In this document: piece after piece, positions 1 to 8,369 of the stretch
How the letters are laid out: the number at the start of each line of letters is the position of its first letter
Position numbering within the stretch: position 1 is the stretch's first letter
Assembly: GCA_030603565.1 (NCBI GenBank)
Contig: JAUVXM010000001.1
Span: 47,328-111,327 of the forward strand
Direction: 5' to 3'
Origin: Candidatus Aminicenantota bacterium
Lineage (GTDB): Bacteria; Acidobacteriota; Aminicenantia; Aminicenantales; Aminicenantaceae
DNA: 64,000 nt
Position numbers and translations under genes: made by a program
Notes under the pieces: model-generated
What the model was told of the DNA's origin: nothing
Databases searched by the model: none
Seen by the model: only the letters and a program-made list of their open reading frames with translations

Positions 1-281
1 TGCCCCTCAACATCCTCCCGATCAATCAGACGGTGGTGTTCATCGCACATCAGCATGAGGTTTGAGATGTCGGTTGCTAATTTAGGAGATAAGTCATTGT
101 TCCCCCTTGGTCCATTTGGTTCGACAGCGATGATATGGGCGATATAAGCTGTGTTCATTTGTAACAAAGTTAACTCATCTTGCCACAAAGGTTTGTTACA
201 TCCCTCATACTGACAGCGCCCTCCAGTAAGCACCCAGAGACGGGTTTTTATTTTTTCAGGTATGGTAGGTCGCCTACTCAT
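1..281 (-). CDS. HNH endonuclease, N-terminal part, truncated by window edge (probable HNH-SAVED CBASS-type effector)
   Basis: Manual minus-strand translation: MSRRPTIPEKIKTRLWVLTGGRCQYEGCNKPLWQDELTLLQMNTAYIAHIIAVEPNGPRGNNDLSPKLATDISNLMLMCDEHHRLIDREDVEG. Has the HNH pattern (CxxxxC, AHI, CDEHHRLID). Absent from the ORF track because no stop lies in the window. ATG (281-279) overlaps the rhuM stop as ATGA. Confidence 0.8.
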   Translation of the reverse strand, partial: MSRRPTIPEKIKTRLWVLTGGRCQYEGCNKPLWQDELTLLQMNTAYIAHIIAVEPNGPRGNNDLSPKLATDISNLMLMCDEHHRLIDREDVEG

Positions 282-1390
282 TTCTTTTGCCTTTTGCTTT
301 TGTCAAGAATAAGACTTGCTGTTTTTTCAAGCTGTTTTGGGGTTTCCCCATTCCCAATGCCTTTCCTGCGATTTTCAGCCTCGATTTGTTTAATCATCCT
401 GTCAAAGTCGTTCTCAAAGAGTCGATCCTGCATAAAACGGAATTTTTCAAACTCACTTTCGGCAAAGTCTCCGGCGATTTCCGCTGTCACTTTGCCACTG
501 TCCTGCAAAATTTCCCGCTCGTCAAACTCCAGAAACAGGTCAAGCCGCTTTGCCCAATCTTCCATGGTCATGGGAATCTTTCGCCTTGCCCGGTCCTCGG
601 CAAGCTCCAGGTAGGCGTTGACAATCCGGCCCAGCGATTCAAGCTCTTCTTTTTTCAGATAATTCTTTGCCACGGCAACATCCGACTTCAGAATTTTCCC
701 GTTCGGACTGTTCTCCCAACTTGTGAGTCCTATATTTGGCTTTTCACTGTCCGCCCGCTTCATAATGAGTTCGGCGGCCGTATGCCCGTGAATAGCGTAA
801 TGCAGTTTGTTTTGAACCTTAGCAAAAAACTCCCTGGTTGTGGGTGCGTCCTTGTTGTAATCCACGCTGGTGGTATAAATATCAGTGATTTTCTGATAGA
901 AACGCCGCTCACTCAGCCGGATTTCACGGATTTCCTCGAGCAGGCGTTCAAAATAGTCTTCCCCGAGAAATGCCCCGTTTTCCAAACGCTTTCTGTCCAG
1001 CACATAGCCTTTGATGGCAAACTCCCGCAACACACGGGTTGCCCATTGACGGAACTGGGTGGCGCGTTTGGAGTTGACCCGATACCCTACGGAGATTATG
1101 GCGTCCAGATTATAGAAGTTGGTCATGTATTGCTTGCCGTCCGAGGCAGTTATTCGGAATTTCCTAATAACTGACTCTTGATCAAGCTCACCTCCTGCAA
1201 AAATGTTTTTCAGGTGCTCGTTGATCGTTGGCACTGTGACATCAAACAATGTCGCCATCAGCTTCTGCGTCAGCCAGATGGTTTCATCCTCGTAGCGGAC
1301 TTCGATACTTGCTTCCCCTGCTTGAGCGGTAAAAATCAGAAACTCCGCCGTGCTATTTCGGATGAGCTTTTTATGTTGTTCGCGGCTCAT
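278..1390 (-). CDS. RhuM family protein
   Basis: 370 aa ORF; N-terminus 'VRYEDETIWLTQKLMATLFDVTVPTINEHLKNIF' and 'NLDAIISVGYRVNSKRATQFRQWATRVLREFAIKGYVLD' typical of RhuM; ATGA overlap with hsdM. Confidence 0.92.
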   Translation of the reverse strand: MSREQHKKLIRNSTAEFLIFTAQAGEASIEVRYEDETIWLTQKLMATLFDVTVPTINEHLKNIFAGGELDQESVIRKFRITASDGKQYMTNFYNLDAIISVGYRVNSKRATQFRQWATRVLREFAIKGYVLDRKRLENGAFLGEDYFERLLEEIREIRLSERRFYQKITDIYTTSVDYNKDAPTTREFFAKVQNKLHYAIHGHTAAELIMKRADSEKPNIGLTSWENSPNGKILKSDVAVAKNYLKKEELESLGRIVNAYLELAEDRARRKIPMTMEDWAKRLDLFLEFDEREILQDSGKVTAEIAGDFAESEFEKFRFMQDRLFENDFDRMIKQIEAENRRKGIGNGETPKQLEKTASLILDKSKRQKK

Positions 1391-2907
1391 AACCCCAGAT
1401 CCTCCAGATACTTGTTCAGCTCCTTCTTCGTCTCAACTAGTTCCGTCTCTATTTTCTGAATCTCTTCTTGAACGGCAGGAATATCAACATCCTTTTCTTC
1501 TTCAAAAGTATCGACATATCGGGGGATATTCAGGTTGAATTCGGCCTCCTGAATCTCTTCTAATGTGGCTAAATGTGAATATTTTTCGATTTTCTTGAAT
1601 TCTCGGAACGTCAAAGCGATCTTTTCGATATCCTCATCTCGCAGGCGGTTTTGTTTCCTGCCATCCTCGAACTCCCGGCTTGCGTCAATGAAGAGAACCT
1701 GTTTGTCCCGATCACTCTTTGCTTCCTTCCAAGATTTCCGGCCCTTGTTGAAAACGAGAATTGCCGCCGGTATACCGGTGCCGTAGAAGAGTTGAGCTGG
1801 AAGCCCGATAACCGCCTCAAGAGTATTCTTCTCGGTGAAATGCTTGCGGATAAAACCTTCAGCTCCGCTGCGAAACAGGACACCATGAGGAACAATGACT
1901 CCCACTTTGCCTTCACCTTCAAGTGCTATTTCTACCATGTGACTGATAAAAGCGTAATCGCCCCGGCTTTTGGGAGGAATCCCTCGCCAAAAACGGTTGA
2001 AACGGTCGTGACTTGCATTTTCCTGCCCCCATTTATCCAGGGAGAAGGGAGGATTGGCAACTACGATATTGAACCGCATTAGTTCGTCGTTTTCGATCAA
2101 TCTGGGATTGTTAATGGTGTCGCACCATTCTATGCGGGCGGAGTCCATGGCGTGCAAGAACATATTCATCCGGCACAGGGACCAGGTGGAGCCGTTGGAC
2201 TCCTGCCCGAAAAGGGCAAAATTAGCACTTCCGACTTCCTGGCCTACCTTGATGAGTAGCGACCCGGAGCCGCAGGCGGGATCGCATATGCGGTCTCCGT
2301 TTTTTGGAGCGAGCAGTTTAGCAAGCAGAGTAGAAACTTCCGGTGGGGTGTAGAATTCACCGGCCTTTTTGCCGGCACCGGCTGCAAAACGGGCGATTAA
2401 ATATTCATAAACATCTCCGATCACATCACGATTTCCAATGCGTGATGGGCGGAGATCAAGCCGCTTGTCAGCAAAATCCTCGAGAAGATTTTTTAGGCGC
2501 CGGTTGCGTTCTTTGGTCTGCCCCAGTGCAGGTTCGCTGTTGAAATCAATATTACGAAAAACATTTTCGAGTTTTGACTTGTTGGCATCTTCGATTTTTT
2601 CAAGTGCGATATTAATGATCTCGCCGATATTGGGCTCATCCCGCTTGCTGTAGAGGGAATCAAAGTTTGATTTCGGAGGCATCACAAAACGTTCTCGGGC
2701 CAGTGCTCTTTCCACTCTGGGTGTATCACCATTATACTTATTCTCATATTCCTCTTTTTTATCTTTCCAAAGATCGCTCATATACTTGATGAAGAGCATA
2801 GTTAGGATATAATTTTTGTATTCCGATGGATCGACAGCACCCCTAAATGAATCACATGCCCGCCAGACAACATCATTGATTTCTTTTTTTGATACATGAG
2901 GATTCAT
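1387..2907 (-). CDS. hsdM: Type I restriction-modification DNA methyltransferase subunit M
   Basis: 506 aa; 'GEFYTPPEVSTLLAKLLAP', 'DPACGSGSLL', 'NPPF' motif IV. Confidence 0.96.
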   Translation of the reverse strand: MNPHVSKKEINDVVWRACDSFRGAVDPSEYKNYILTMLFIKYMSDLWKDKKEEYENKYNGDTPRVERALARERFVMPPKSNFDSLYSKRDEPNIGEIINIALEKIEDANKSKLENVFRNIDFNSEPALGQTKERNRRLKNLLEDFADKRLDLRPSRIGNRDVIGDVYEYLIARFAAGAGKKAGEFYTPPEVSTLLAKLLAPKNGDRICDPACGSGSLLIKVGQEVGSANFALFGQESNGSTWSLCRMNMFLHAMDSARIEWCDTINNPRLIENDELMRFNIVVANPPFSLDKWGQENASHDRFNRFWRGIPPKSRGDYAFISHMVEIALEGEGKVGVIVPHGVLFRSGAEGFIRKHFTEKNTLEAVIGLPAQLFYGTGIPAAILVFNKGRKSWKEAKSDRDKQVLFIDASREFEDGRKQNRLRDEDIEKIALTFREFKKIEKYSHLATLEEIQEAEFNLNIPRYVDTFEEEKDVDIPAVQEEIQKIETELVETKKELNKYLEDLGL

Positions 2908-2910
2908 TGT

Positions 2911-3501
2911 TTATTTCTCCTGTTCTTGGATTGCTTTTAAACAAAGCGCTTTGACAAGACGCGATCGTAAGGAAGATAACCTGTCCAGAAGGAATTGCTC
3001 ATGCTCGGCGAGAACTATAATTTTTACCACTTTTTTTTGAACAGAAAGCGGGGGGATCTGAACTTCCAGGCGGGAAAGTGTTCTTTTAGTAATAAATGAC
3101 ATCAGGGATCCCTGTGACTGTGATTGAAAGTAAGACTGAGTTTTCGGTTGATTAATCCACCACGAAAGATATTCAGGGAGCAGATTTTTGTTTTTAATGC
3201 TAATAATATAAAAAGAACCTGCGGCTACAGTATCTTTTAGATCTTTTTTGAGATAATAAGAAAAATGTTCCATGCCGCGTGCCTGAAAAAGAATATCTCC
3301 TTTATGGATAGAATAAGTTTCAGGTTTCCGGTCAGGGGAAAAGGAAATTAGGCCTTTAGGTCGCAAATGATGGAAAGAATCAAAATTTTTACTTTGAATA
3401 AGGCGGTGTGTACCTTGTGTGTTCTCCTGGATTCCAGTTTTAGCCTGGTATCCCACTCGGATGTCGGCAATTGTCTTTAAAAGATTTTTTGTTATTTTCA
3501 T
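2911..3501 (-). CDS. hsdS: Type I restriction-modification specificity subunit, half-size (single TRD)
   Basis: 196 aa; one TRD followed by a coiled-coil segment 'IPPLSVQKKVVKIIVLAEHEQFLLDRLSSLRSRLVKALCLKAI'; stop lies 3 nt before the hsdM start. Confidence 0.82.
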   Translation of the reverse strand: MKITKNLLKTIADIRVGYQAKTGIQENTQGTHRLIQSKNFDSFHHLRPKGLISFSPDRKPETYSIHKGDILFQARGMEHFSYYLKKDLKDTVAAGSFYIISIKNKNLLPEYLSWWINQPKTQSYFQSQSQGSLMSFITKRTLSRLEVQIPPLSVQKKVVKIIVLAEHEQFLLDRLSSLRSRLVKALCLKAIQEQEK

Positions 3502-3837
3502 TAGTTTATAATAGCGGTAGCAATGCTACTTATTATATAATATACGCATTATGTTGCGAATTGTCAAGGAAAAATTAAAGTATATCTTCTACTGATTCCA
3601 TCTTCTAAGCTTATATATCCACAGTAATACACAAAAAGAACATTTACTTCAATAAAAAATCTCTCCCGGCGGTGATTTCCATGCCAAAAATCCTGCTCGA
3701 TTTGATCTTCCCCAGACCAGTGTAATAAAATCAAACTAACACTCATAATGATGTTCCTTGGCAGACAACGGAAGAAGGAGAAGTAATAGATTATGAATCA
3801 GTATTCTATCGTACCCCGCCCTATTCAGTGAGAGATT

Positions 3838-4065
3838 ATGGTGACGATGATATTTAATAATATACGCAAATTCGCTGAATTCGAGAAGGATTTCAAGAAG
3901 CTTACCAAAAAATTCAGAACACTTAACGAAGATCTGAACGCCGGGGATGGGCGTGGCCGGTTTCAGAAGGACAAGGCGGTAAATGTATTCATACATCTGG
4001 GGATACTTGACGATATGGACACTCCGGGAAAAAGCCAAAACTGTCGGCCCTTTGAGTGGAACTGA
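3838..4065 (+). pseudogene. Degenerate RelE-like toxin remnant, overlapped by an antitoxin C-terminal remnant
   Basis: 'MIFNNIRKFAEFEKDFKKLTKKFRTLNEDL' resembles the N-terminus of a RelE-like toxin family, then diverges. Another frame just upstream (~3753-3857) reads 'WQTTEEGEVIDYESVFYRTPPYSVRDYGDDDI*' without a start codon and overlaps the toxin start. Confidence 0.35.
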
Positions 4066-4103
4066 AAAAATGATTGAGTTGACTATCCAGAAATGATTCG
4101 TCC

Positions 4104-4304
4104 CTACCCGCCACAGATCATATGAATTACATCAATTTTGGAATTATTGGGGACAATCACTTTTGAAAAATCTGATCTGAGGATAACTTTTTTATTAATT
4201 TTTACAACAACAAGGGGAAATGTGTATTTCATTCTTTTAAGCAGCTGTTTGATAGTTTCGTTTTCTTCCCAATCAATTTTTCTGGTGTTTACCTCAATAC
4301 TCAC
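4104..4304 (-). CDS. thiS: ThiS-like sulfur carrier protein
   Basis: 66 aa beta-grasp-like sequence ending in C-terminal GG; 4-nt overlap with thiF. Confidence 0.8.
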   Translation of the reverse strand: MSIEVNTRKIDWEENETIKQLLKRMKYTFPLVVVKINKKVILRSDFSKVIVPNNSKIDVIHMICGG

Positions 4305-4897
4305 TTGTCTTCACCCAATATAATCTCAAGCGCAAGATTTGCTTCCCAATTTGCCATAAGACAAACACGAGGTGCCATAAGTATGTCATTTTCACTCGAA
4401 AGGGCCTGCTCGTCATAGCACATATTTAGCTTGCCTAACCGTTTTGTTACTATCCGCTCAGAGTGTCCATAACCTGCGACCCCGGAGGCAGCTACAATAG
4501 GTTTTTCAGGGAGATTTAATAAGATTTCTTCAATAAATTCTGTTTTTGTTACAGCCTTATCCAGTGCTTCTATTACAACATCAACATCTTTGAACGGTTT
4601 AAACATTGACCCTCTTTCCAATCTAAGATCATAAGTTTCGACTTTAACATTGGGGTCGATTCTTCTTATGTTTTCCTTTATAACAGCTACTTTTTGTTTG
4701 CCGATTTGATCTAAAAAATAATATTGTCTGTCGAGATTGCTTTTCTCGATTTTGTCAAAATCAACCAGTACTAACCGCCCGATCCCGGCCCGAACAAGAG
4801 CAATAGCTGCATTAGAGCCAAGGCCTCCGATTCCAGCTATTCCAACACTTGCATTTTTAAGTTTTGTCTTTACCTTATCAAATTTATCTTTATTCAT
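4301..4897 (-). CDS. thiF: ThiF-family sulfur carrier adenylyltransferase (E1-like)
   Basis: 198 aa; 'VGIAGIGGLGSNAAIALVRAGIGRLVLVDFDKIEKSNLDRQYYF'. Confidence 0.88.
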   Translation of the reverse strand: MNKDKFDKVKTKLKNASVGIAGIGGLGSNAAIALVRAGIGRLVLVDFDKIEKSNLDRQYYFLDQIGKQKVAVIKENIRRIDPNVKVETYDLRLERGSMFKPFKDVDVVIEALDKAVTKTEFIEEILLNLPEKPIVAASGVAGYGHSERIVTKRLGKLNMCYDEQALSSENDILMAPRVCLMANWEANLALEIILGEDK

Positions 4898-4903
4898 TAA
4901 CTC

Positions 4904-5020
4904 TCCGGGCGAGCCGATCTTACCGCGTCTGCTTTGTTGCAGCGGATTCGCAGTTAAATACCACAGCTTTATCCTATGCGCCTCACATCTATGGCATCCT
5001 CGACTCGTGAATAATTCAGA
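4904..5020 (+). repeat. R1: intergenic repeat, module A only
   Basis: GGGCGAGCCGATCTTACCGC...CTCGACTCGTGAATAATTCAG, matches module A of R2, R5, R7 and R10. Confidence 0.85.
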
Positions 5021-5075
5021 TTAAACACTATTTTACCATTGTTAAGCAGTTAAGGTAAATTGCGGAGTTTTTAGC

Positions 5076-6260
5076 TTAACCGGACTTCAGTGATTTTTCA
5101 TATATAGTGAATGTCTTTGAAGGGACAGCACTCATCATCTCAATAATCCGGATAACCATTATGTTGTCATCCAGAACCCAACCCATATCACAGTATTGGT
5201 AACCTTTTTGCTGGCAGTATTGTTTTTGCTTCCACATTAGGATTCCTGCAAGTCCAAGCTTCCTGAATTTTTTCTTTACTCCTAAATATCCCAGACGAAT
5301 ACCCGTGGTCCTGCTTTTACCAAGTAACATCCGGATTGCGCGGAGTAATTCACAATTTCTGCAGTTGCGGATACGGGTTAATTTCTCAGTTACATTGGGA
5401 ACTCCCCCAATAAAGGCAGCCGGTTCATCATTGATGTAAAGGAAGATAAAAAGATTTTTATCCATGATCAATTGCATGTCATTTATAATTGTATTAAATT
5501 CTTCTGAGGTGAAGGGAACAAAGCCAAAATTATCATTCCAGGCATCATTGTATATTTCAAGCATCTCTTTTTTGCGGACATCAAGAGGACGTTCCTTCCA
5601 TAATTCAATTTTTATTCCATAGCGGTCGATCACTTTTTCAGAAATCTTGACCAGCTTTTCCTCCATTGGGTTCATAATAGAAACTTCCCAGGAGAAGACC
5701 TGTTTTACCGAATTAAATCCGGCTTTTTCCAGATGTTTGCAATAGTATGGTTTGTTATAATGGTAATACATCACCGGTCTGGTACCAAAACCTGCTGTCA
5801 TTACCCCGGGCGTAGCCTCATTTACCGGTAGATTTTGGGGGCCCCTGATCGTATCCATACCTTGCGCTTTTAACCACTCCGTGGCAACTTCAAGTAATTT
5901 ATCTGTTACTTTTTGGTCATCTATGGTCTCGAACTGGCCAAAAAATCCCACCTTATCATTCCATTGCTTGTTGTGATTAAAATTAACAAAAGCATTGCAG
6001 CGTCCGACTACCTGACCGTCACGTAAGGCTAAGAAAAAACGCATATCTGCATGTTTAAAAAAGATATTGTCAGGTTCAAAAAAGCCGTGAATTCCGAGCA
6101 ATTTAAATCCCAGGTATTCATAATCCAGCAGAGGTACATACTGGGGGTCATTGGCATAGTGGGTCCAGTGAAAATCTACAAACTGTTTAAGATGTTTTTT
6201 ATCCTGCTTTGTTTGGTTAGAAAAATCGATGATCTCAATATTATTTTTTGTAGTTATCAT
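5076..6260 (-). CDS. GNAT family N-acetyltransferase-like protein
   Basis: 394 aa; 'RIGYLGVKKKFRKLGLAGILMWKQKQY'-type acetyl-CoA binding region, 'DPQYVPLLDYEY' N-terminal signature. Confidence 0.7.
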   Translation of the reverse strand: MITTKNNIEIIDFSNQTKQDKKHLKQFVDFHWTHYANDPQYVPLLDYEYLGFKLLGIHGFFEPDNIFFKHADMRFFLALRDGQVVGRCNAFVNFNHNKQWNDKVGFFGQFETIDDQKVTDKLLEVATEWLKAQGMDTIRGPQNLPVNEATPGVMTAGFGTRPVMYYHYNKPYYCKHLEKAGFNSVKQVFSWEVSIMNPMEEKLVKISEKVIDRYGIKIELWKERPLDVRKKEMLEIYNDAWNDNFGFVPFTSEEFNTIINDMQLIMDKNLFIFLYINDEPAAFIGGVPNVTEKLTRIRNCRNCELLRAIRMLLGKSRTTGIRLGYLGVKKKFRKLGLAGILMWKQKQYCQQKGYQYCDMGWVLDDNIMVIRIIEMMSAVPSKTFTIYEKSLKSG

Positions 6261-6399
6261 CCGAGCTGATATAATGTATTTTATGGTAAAAATGTATATT
6301 CAGTCAATATTTAATATGATCTGGAGTTCCCCCATTTTTTCTACAGCTCTTTAGTCAAAAAATTGGAGAATAATCTTAATCTACTTTGCAATAACTTAA

Positions 6400-6652
6400 C
6401 CTGAACTATTCATAAAAAATGTCGATATGTATGATACCTCCTTTTAAGTCAATATGTTACATTGATTGCTGCCGATAGACAATTGGTCATTTTGTTTTCG
6501 ATGTAATCTATATTTATAATCGACATTTTTTCCCTTTCAGGCGGGCCGATTTTACCGCATCTACTTTGTTGCAGCGGATTCGCGGTGAAATACCACAGCT
6601 TCATCCCCTGCGCCTCGTATCTGCGGCAACCTTGGCTCGTGAATAAGTCAGG
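6400..6652 (+). repeat. R2: full-length MITE-like element, 253 bp
   Basis: CCTGAACTATTCATAAAAAATGTCGATA...TAATCGACATTTTTT...module A...GTGAATAAGTCAGG. Confidence 0.88.
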
Positions 6653-6677
6653 TTAATATGATAAAATAATTATAGTT

Positions 6678-7586
6678 ATGAAAAAAATCAGCAAAAAGCC
6701 TCCTTTCCGGTTTTCTCATTTTTCCATGGGGACGACTTTTGAAGTCATAATAGCCGGCTCTGATGAGATTTATGCCGGACAAGCCTCCCAGGCGGTATTT
6801 GCTGAGATTGACCGGATAGATAATCTCTTTAACCGCTTTAATCCCTCCAGTGAGGTCGGTCAGCTCAATCTTCTCAAAGCTGGAAAAAAATTAAAGATAG
6901 GGATCGAGCTTTTTGAGTGCCTAAAAACAGCCGCCCGGGTGCAGAAGGAAACCGGAGGAGCTTTTAATATTAACGTTGCTTCTCTCGTACAATATAAAAG
7001 GAAAGGCATAGAGTTTCCGGTGGAATTATCCTTACTGCCTGCAGGGTTTATGGCTAAAATTTTGGATAGATTGCCTGGTCAAAAAACGCATGGAGTAGAA
7101 TTCGACCTGGGAGGTATCGGAAAAGGATATGCTTTGGAAAAAGCCCAGGTGATTTGTTCTGATTGGGGTATAAAGCGGGTGCTGTTGCATGGAGGGACAA
7201 GTACGGCTCTGGCTGTAGGAGATGCCTCTTCTGGAAACGAGGGAAATACTGGCTGGCCGGTAGGAATTGGGGGGGACTGGGATTGCCCTAAGGCACCTGC
7301 GAGGTTTTTCCTCAAAAACCGGGCTTTAAGCGGTTCCGGGATTGAAGTTAAAGGAGAGCACATTATTGACCCTAAAACCTGGCAGCCTGCTAAGGGGCAT
7401 AAAGCTGTTTGGGTATCGCATACCTCTGCAGCTTGGGCTGATGCTTTATCCACGGCTTTTATGGTTATGACTACAGAGCAGGTTGAAGAATACTGCAGCC
7501 GGAATCCGGCTGTCTGGGCCATGGTTGTAAAAGATGCCGGGAAATGGAAAATATATAACCGTAAGGCAGTAAATGGTGAATGGTGA
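6678..7586 (+). CDS. apbE: FAD:protein FMN transferase
   Basis: 302 aa; 'MGTTFEVI', 'FDLGGIGKGYALEKA', 'WADALSTAFMVM'. Confidence 0.93.
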   Translation: MKKISKKPPFRFSHFSMGTTFEVIIAGSDEIYAGQASQAVFAEIDRIDNLFNRFNPSSEVGQLNLLKAGKKLKIGIELFECLKTAARVQKETGGAFNINVASLVQYKRKGIEFPVELSLLPAGFMAKILDRLPGQKTHGVEFDLGGIGKGYALEKAQVICSDWGIKRVLLHGGTSTALAVGDASSGNEGNTGWPVGIGGDWDCPKAPARFFLKNRALSGSGIEVKGEHIIDPKTWQPAKGHKAVWVSHTSAAWADALSTAFMVMTTEQVEEYCSRNPAVWAMVVKDAGKWKIYNRKAVNGEW

Positions 7587-7679
7587 ATGGTGAAAGCGGG
7601 AAGAGAAGAGGGGATTAGGAAAGATAAGGCTAAAAGTAGTGAATTGCGAAAAAAAAATAAAATGGAAAAGGAGCGTTGT

Positions 7680-8369
7680 ATGATTAAAAAAACATCAATA
7701 TTATTGGTCATTGTCTTTGGTGTGGCAATCTCTGCTTATGGAGTCGGAATAGATATGCGGGCAGAGTCACAAGAAAAAGTAGTGCTAAAACTCGAACTGC
7801 CCAAGCCTATGTTCATCGGCACACCTCGTAATATCCGTTCATCTAACCTGGAAAAAATAACCGGAAAAAAGAGAGGGGACTTTTATGTACTGGAAGGAAC
7901 AGAGTTTTTGTCTCTGGAAAAACCGGTTTCCGGAAGCGATATGGAACCGATAATAGGTGAAGTAGATTTTGTTACTGATGGAGAAAAGTCGGGCGAGGAT
8001 GGTTGTTATGTAGAATTCGGCCCGGGAGTCCAGTATGTACAGATAGACCTGGAACAGGTCTGTACTCTGCATGCTATCCTTATCTGGCATTATCACAGCC
8101 AGGCTCGAGTCTATCGGGATGTTATTGTCCAGGTTTCTGATGACTCAGACTTTATCACCGGAGTTCAAACTGTCTTTAATAATGACCATGATAATTCTGC
8201 CGGGCTGGGAATCGGCAGAGATAAAGAATATATTGAGACCAATGAGGGACGATTGATTGATCCACGTGGTGTTAAGGCCAGGTATATTCGTCTGTACTCA
8301 AATGGAAACACTTCAAATGATGTAAATCATTATGTTGAAGTGGAAATTTATGGTATGAAGGAAAAATGA
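7680..8369 (+). CDS. Secreted discoidin (F5/8 type C)-like domain protein
   Basis: Signal peptide from MIKKTSILLVIV; 'YVQIDLEQVCTLHAILIWHYHSQARVYRDVIVQVSDD...ARYIRLYSNG'. Start trimmed from the 7587 ORF. Confidence 0.65.
   Translation: MIKKTSILLVIVFGVAISAYGVGIDMRAESQEKVVLKLELPKPMFIGTPRNIRSSNLEKITGKKRGDFYVLEGTEFLSLEKPVSGSDMEPIIGEVDFVTDGEKSGEDGCYVEFGPGVQYVQIDLEQVCTLHAILIWHYHSQARVYRDVIVQVSDDSDFITGVQTVFNNDHDNSAGLGIGRDKEYIETNEGRLIDPRGVKARYIRLYSNGNTSNDVNHYVEVEIYGMKEK

Noticed and set aside
287-1174. 295-aa plus-strand ORF
   Set aside because: Antisense to the well-supported rhuM gene; composition not protein-like.
1651-2082. Plus-strand ORFs over hsdM (1651-2082, 2054-2353, 2438-2653)
   Set aside because: Antisense shadows of hsdM.
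3564-3746. 60-aa minus-strand ORF MSVSLILLHWSGEDQIEQDFW...
   Set aside because: No recognisable family and no clear RBS; lies in a decayed intergenic region near the TA remnant.
7079-7711. 210-aa minus-strand ORF
   Set aside because: Antisense to apbE, which has clear family motifs.
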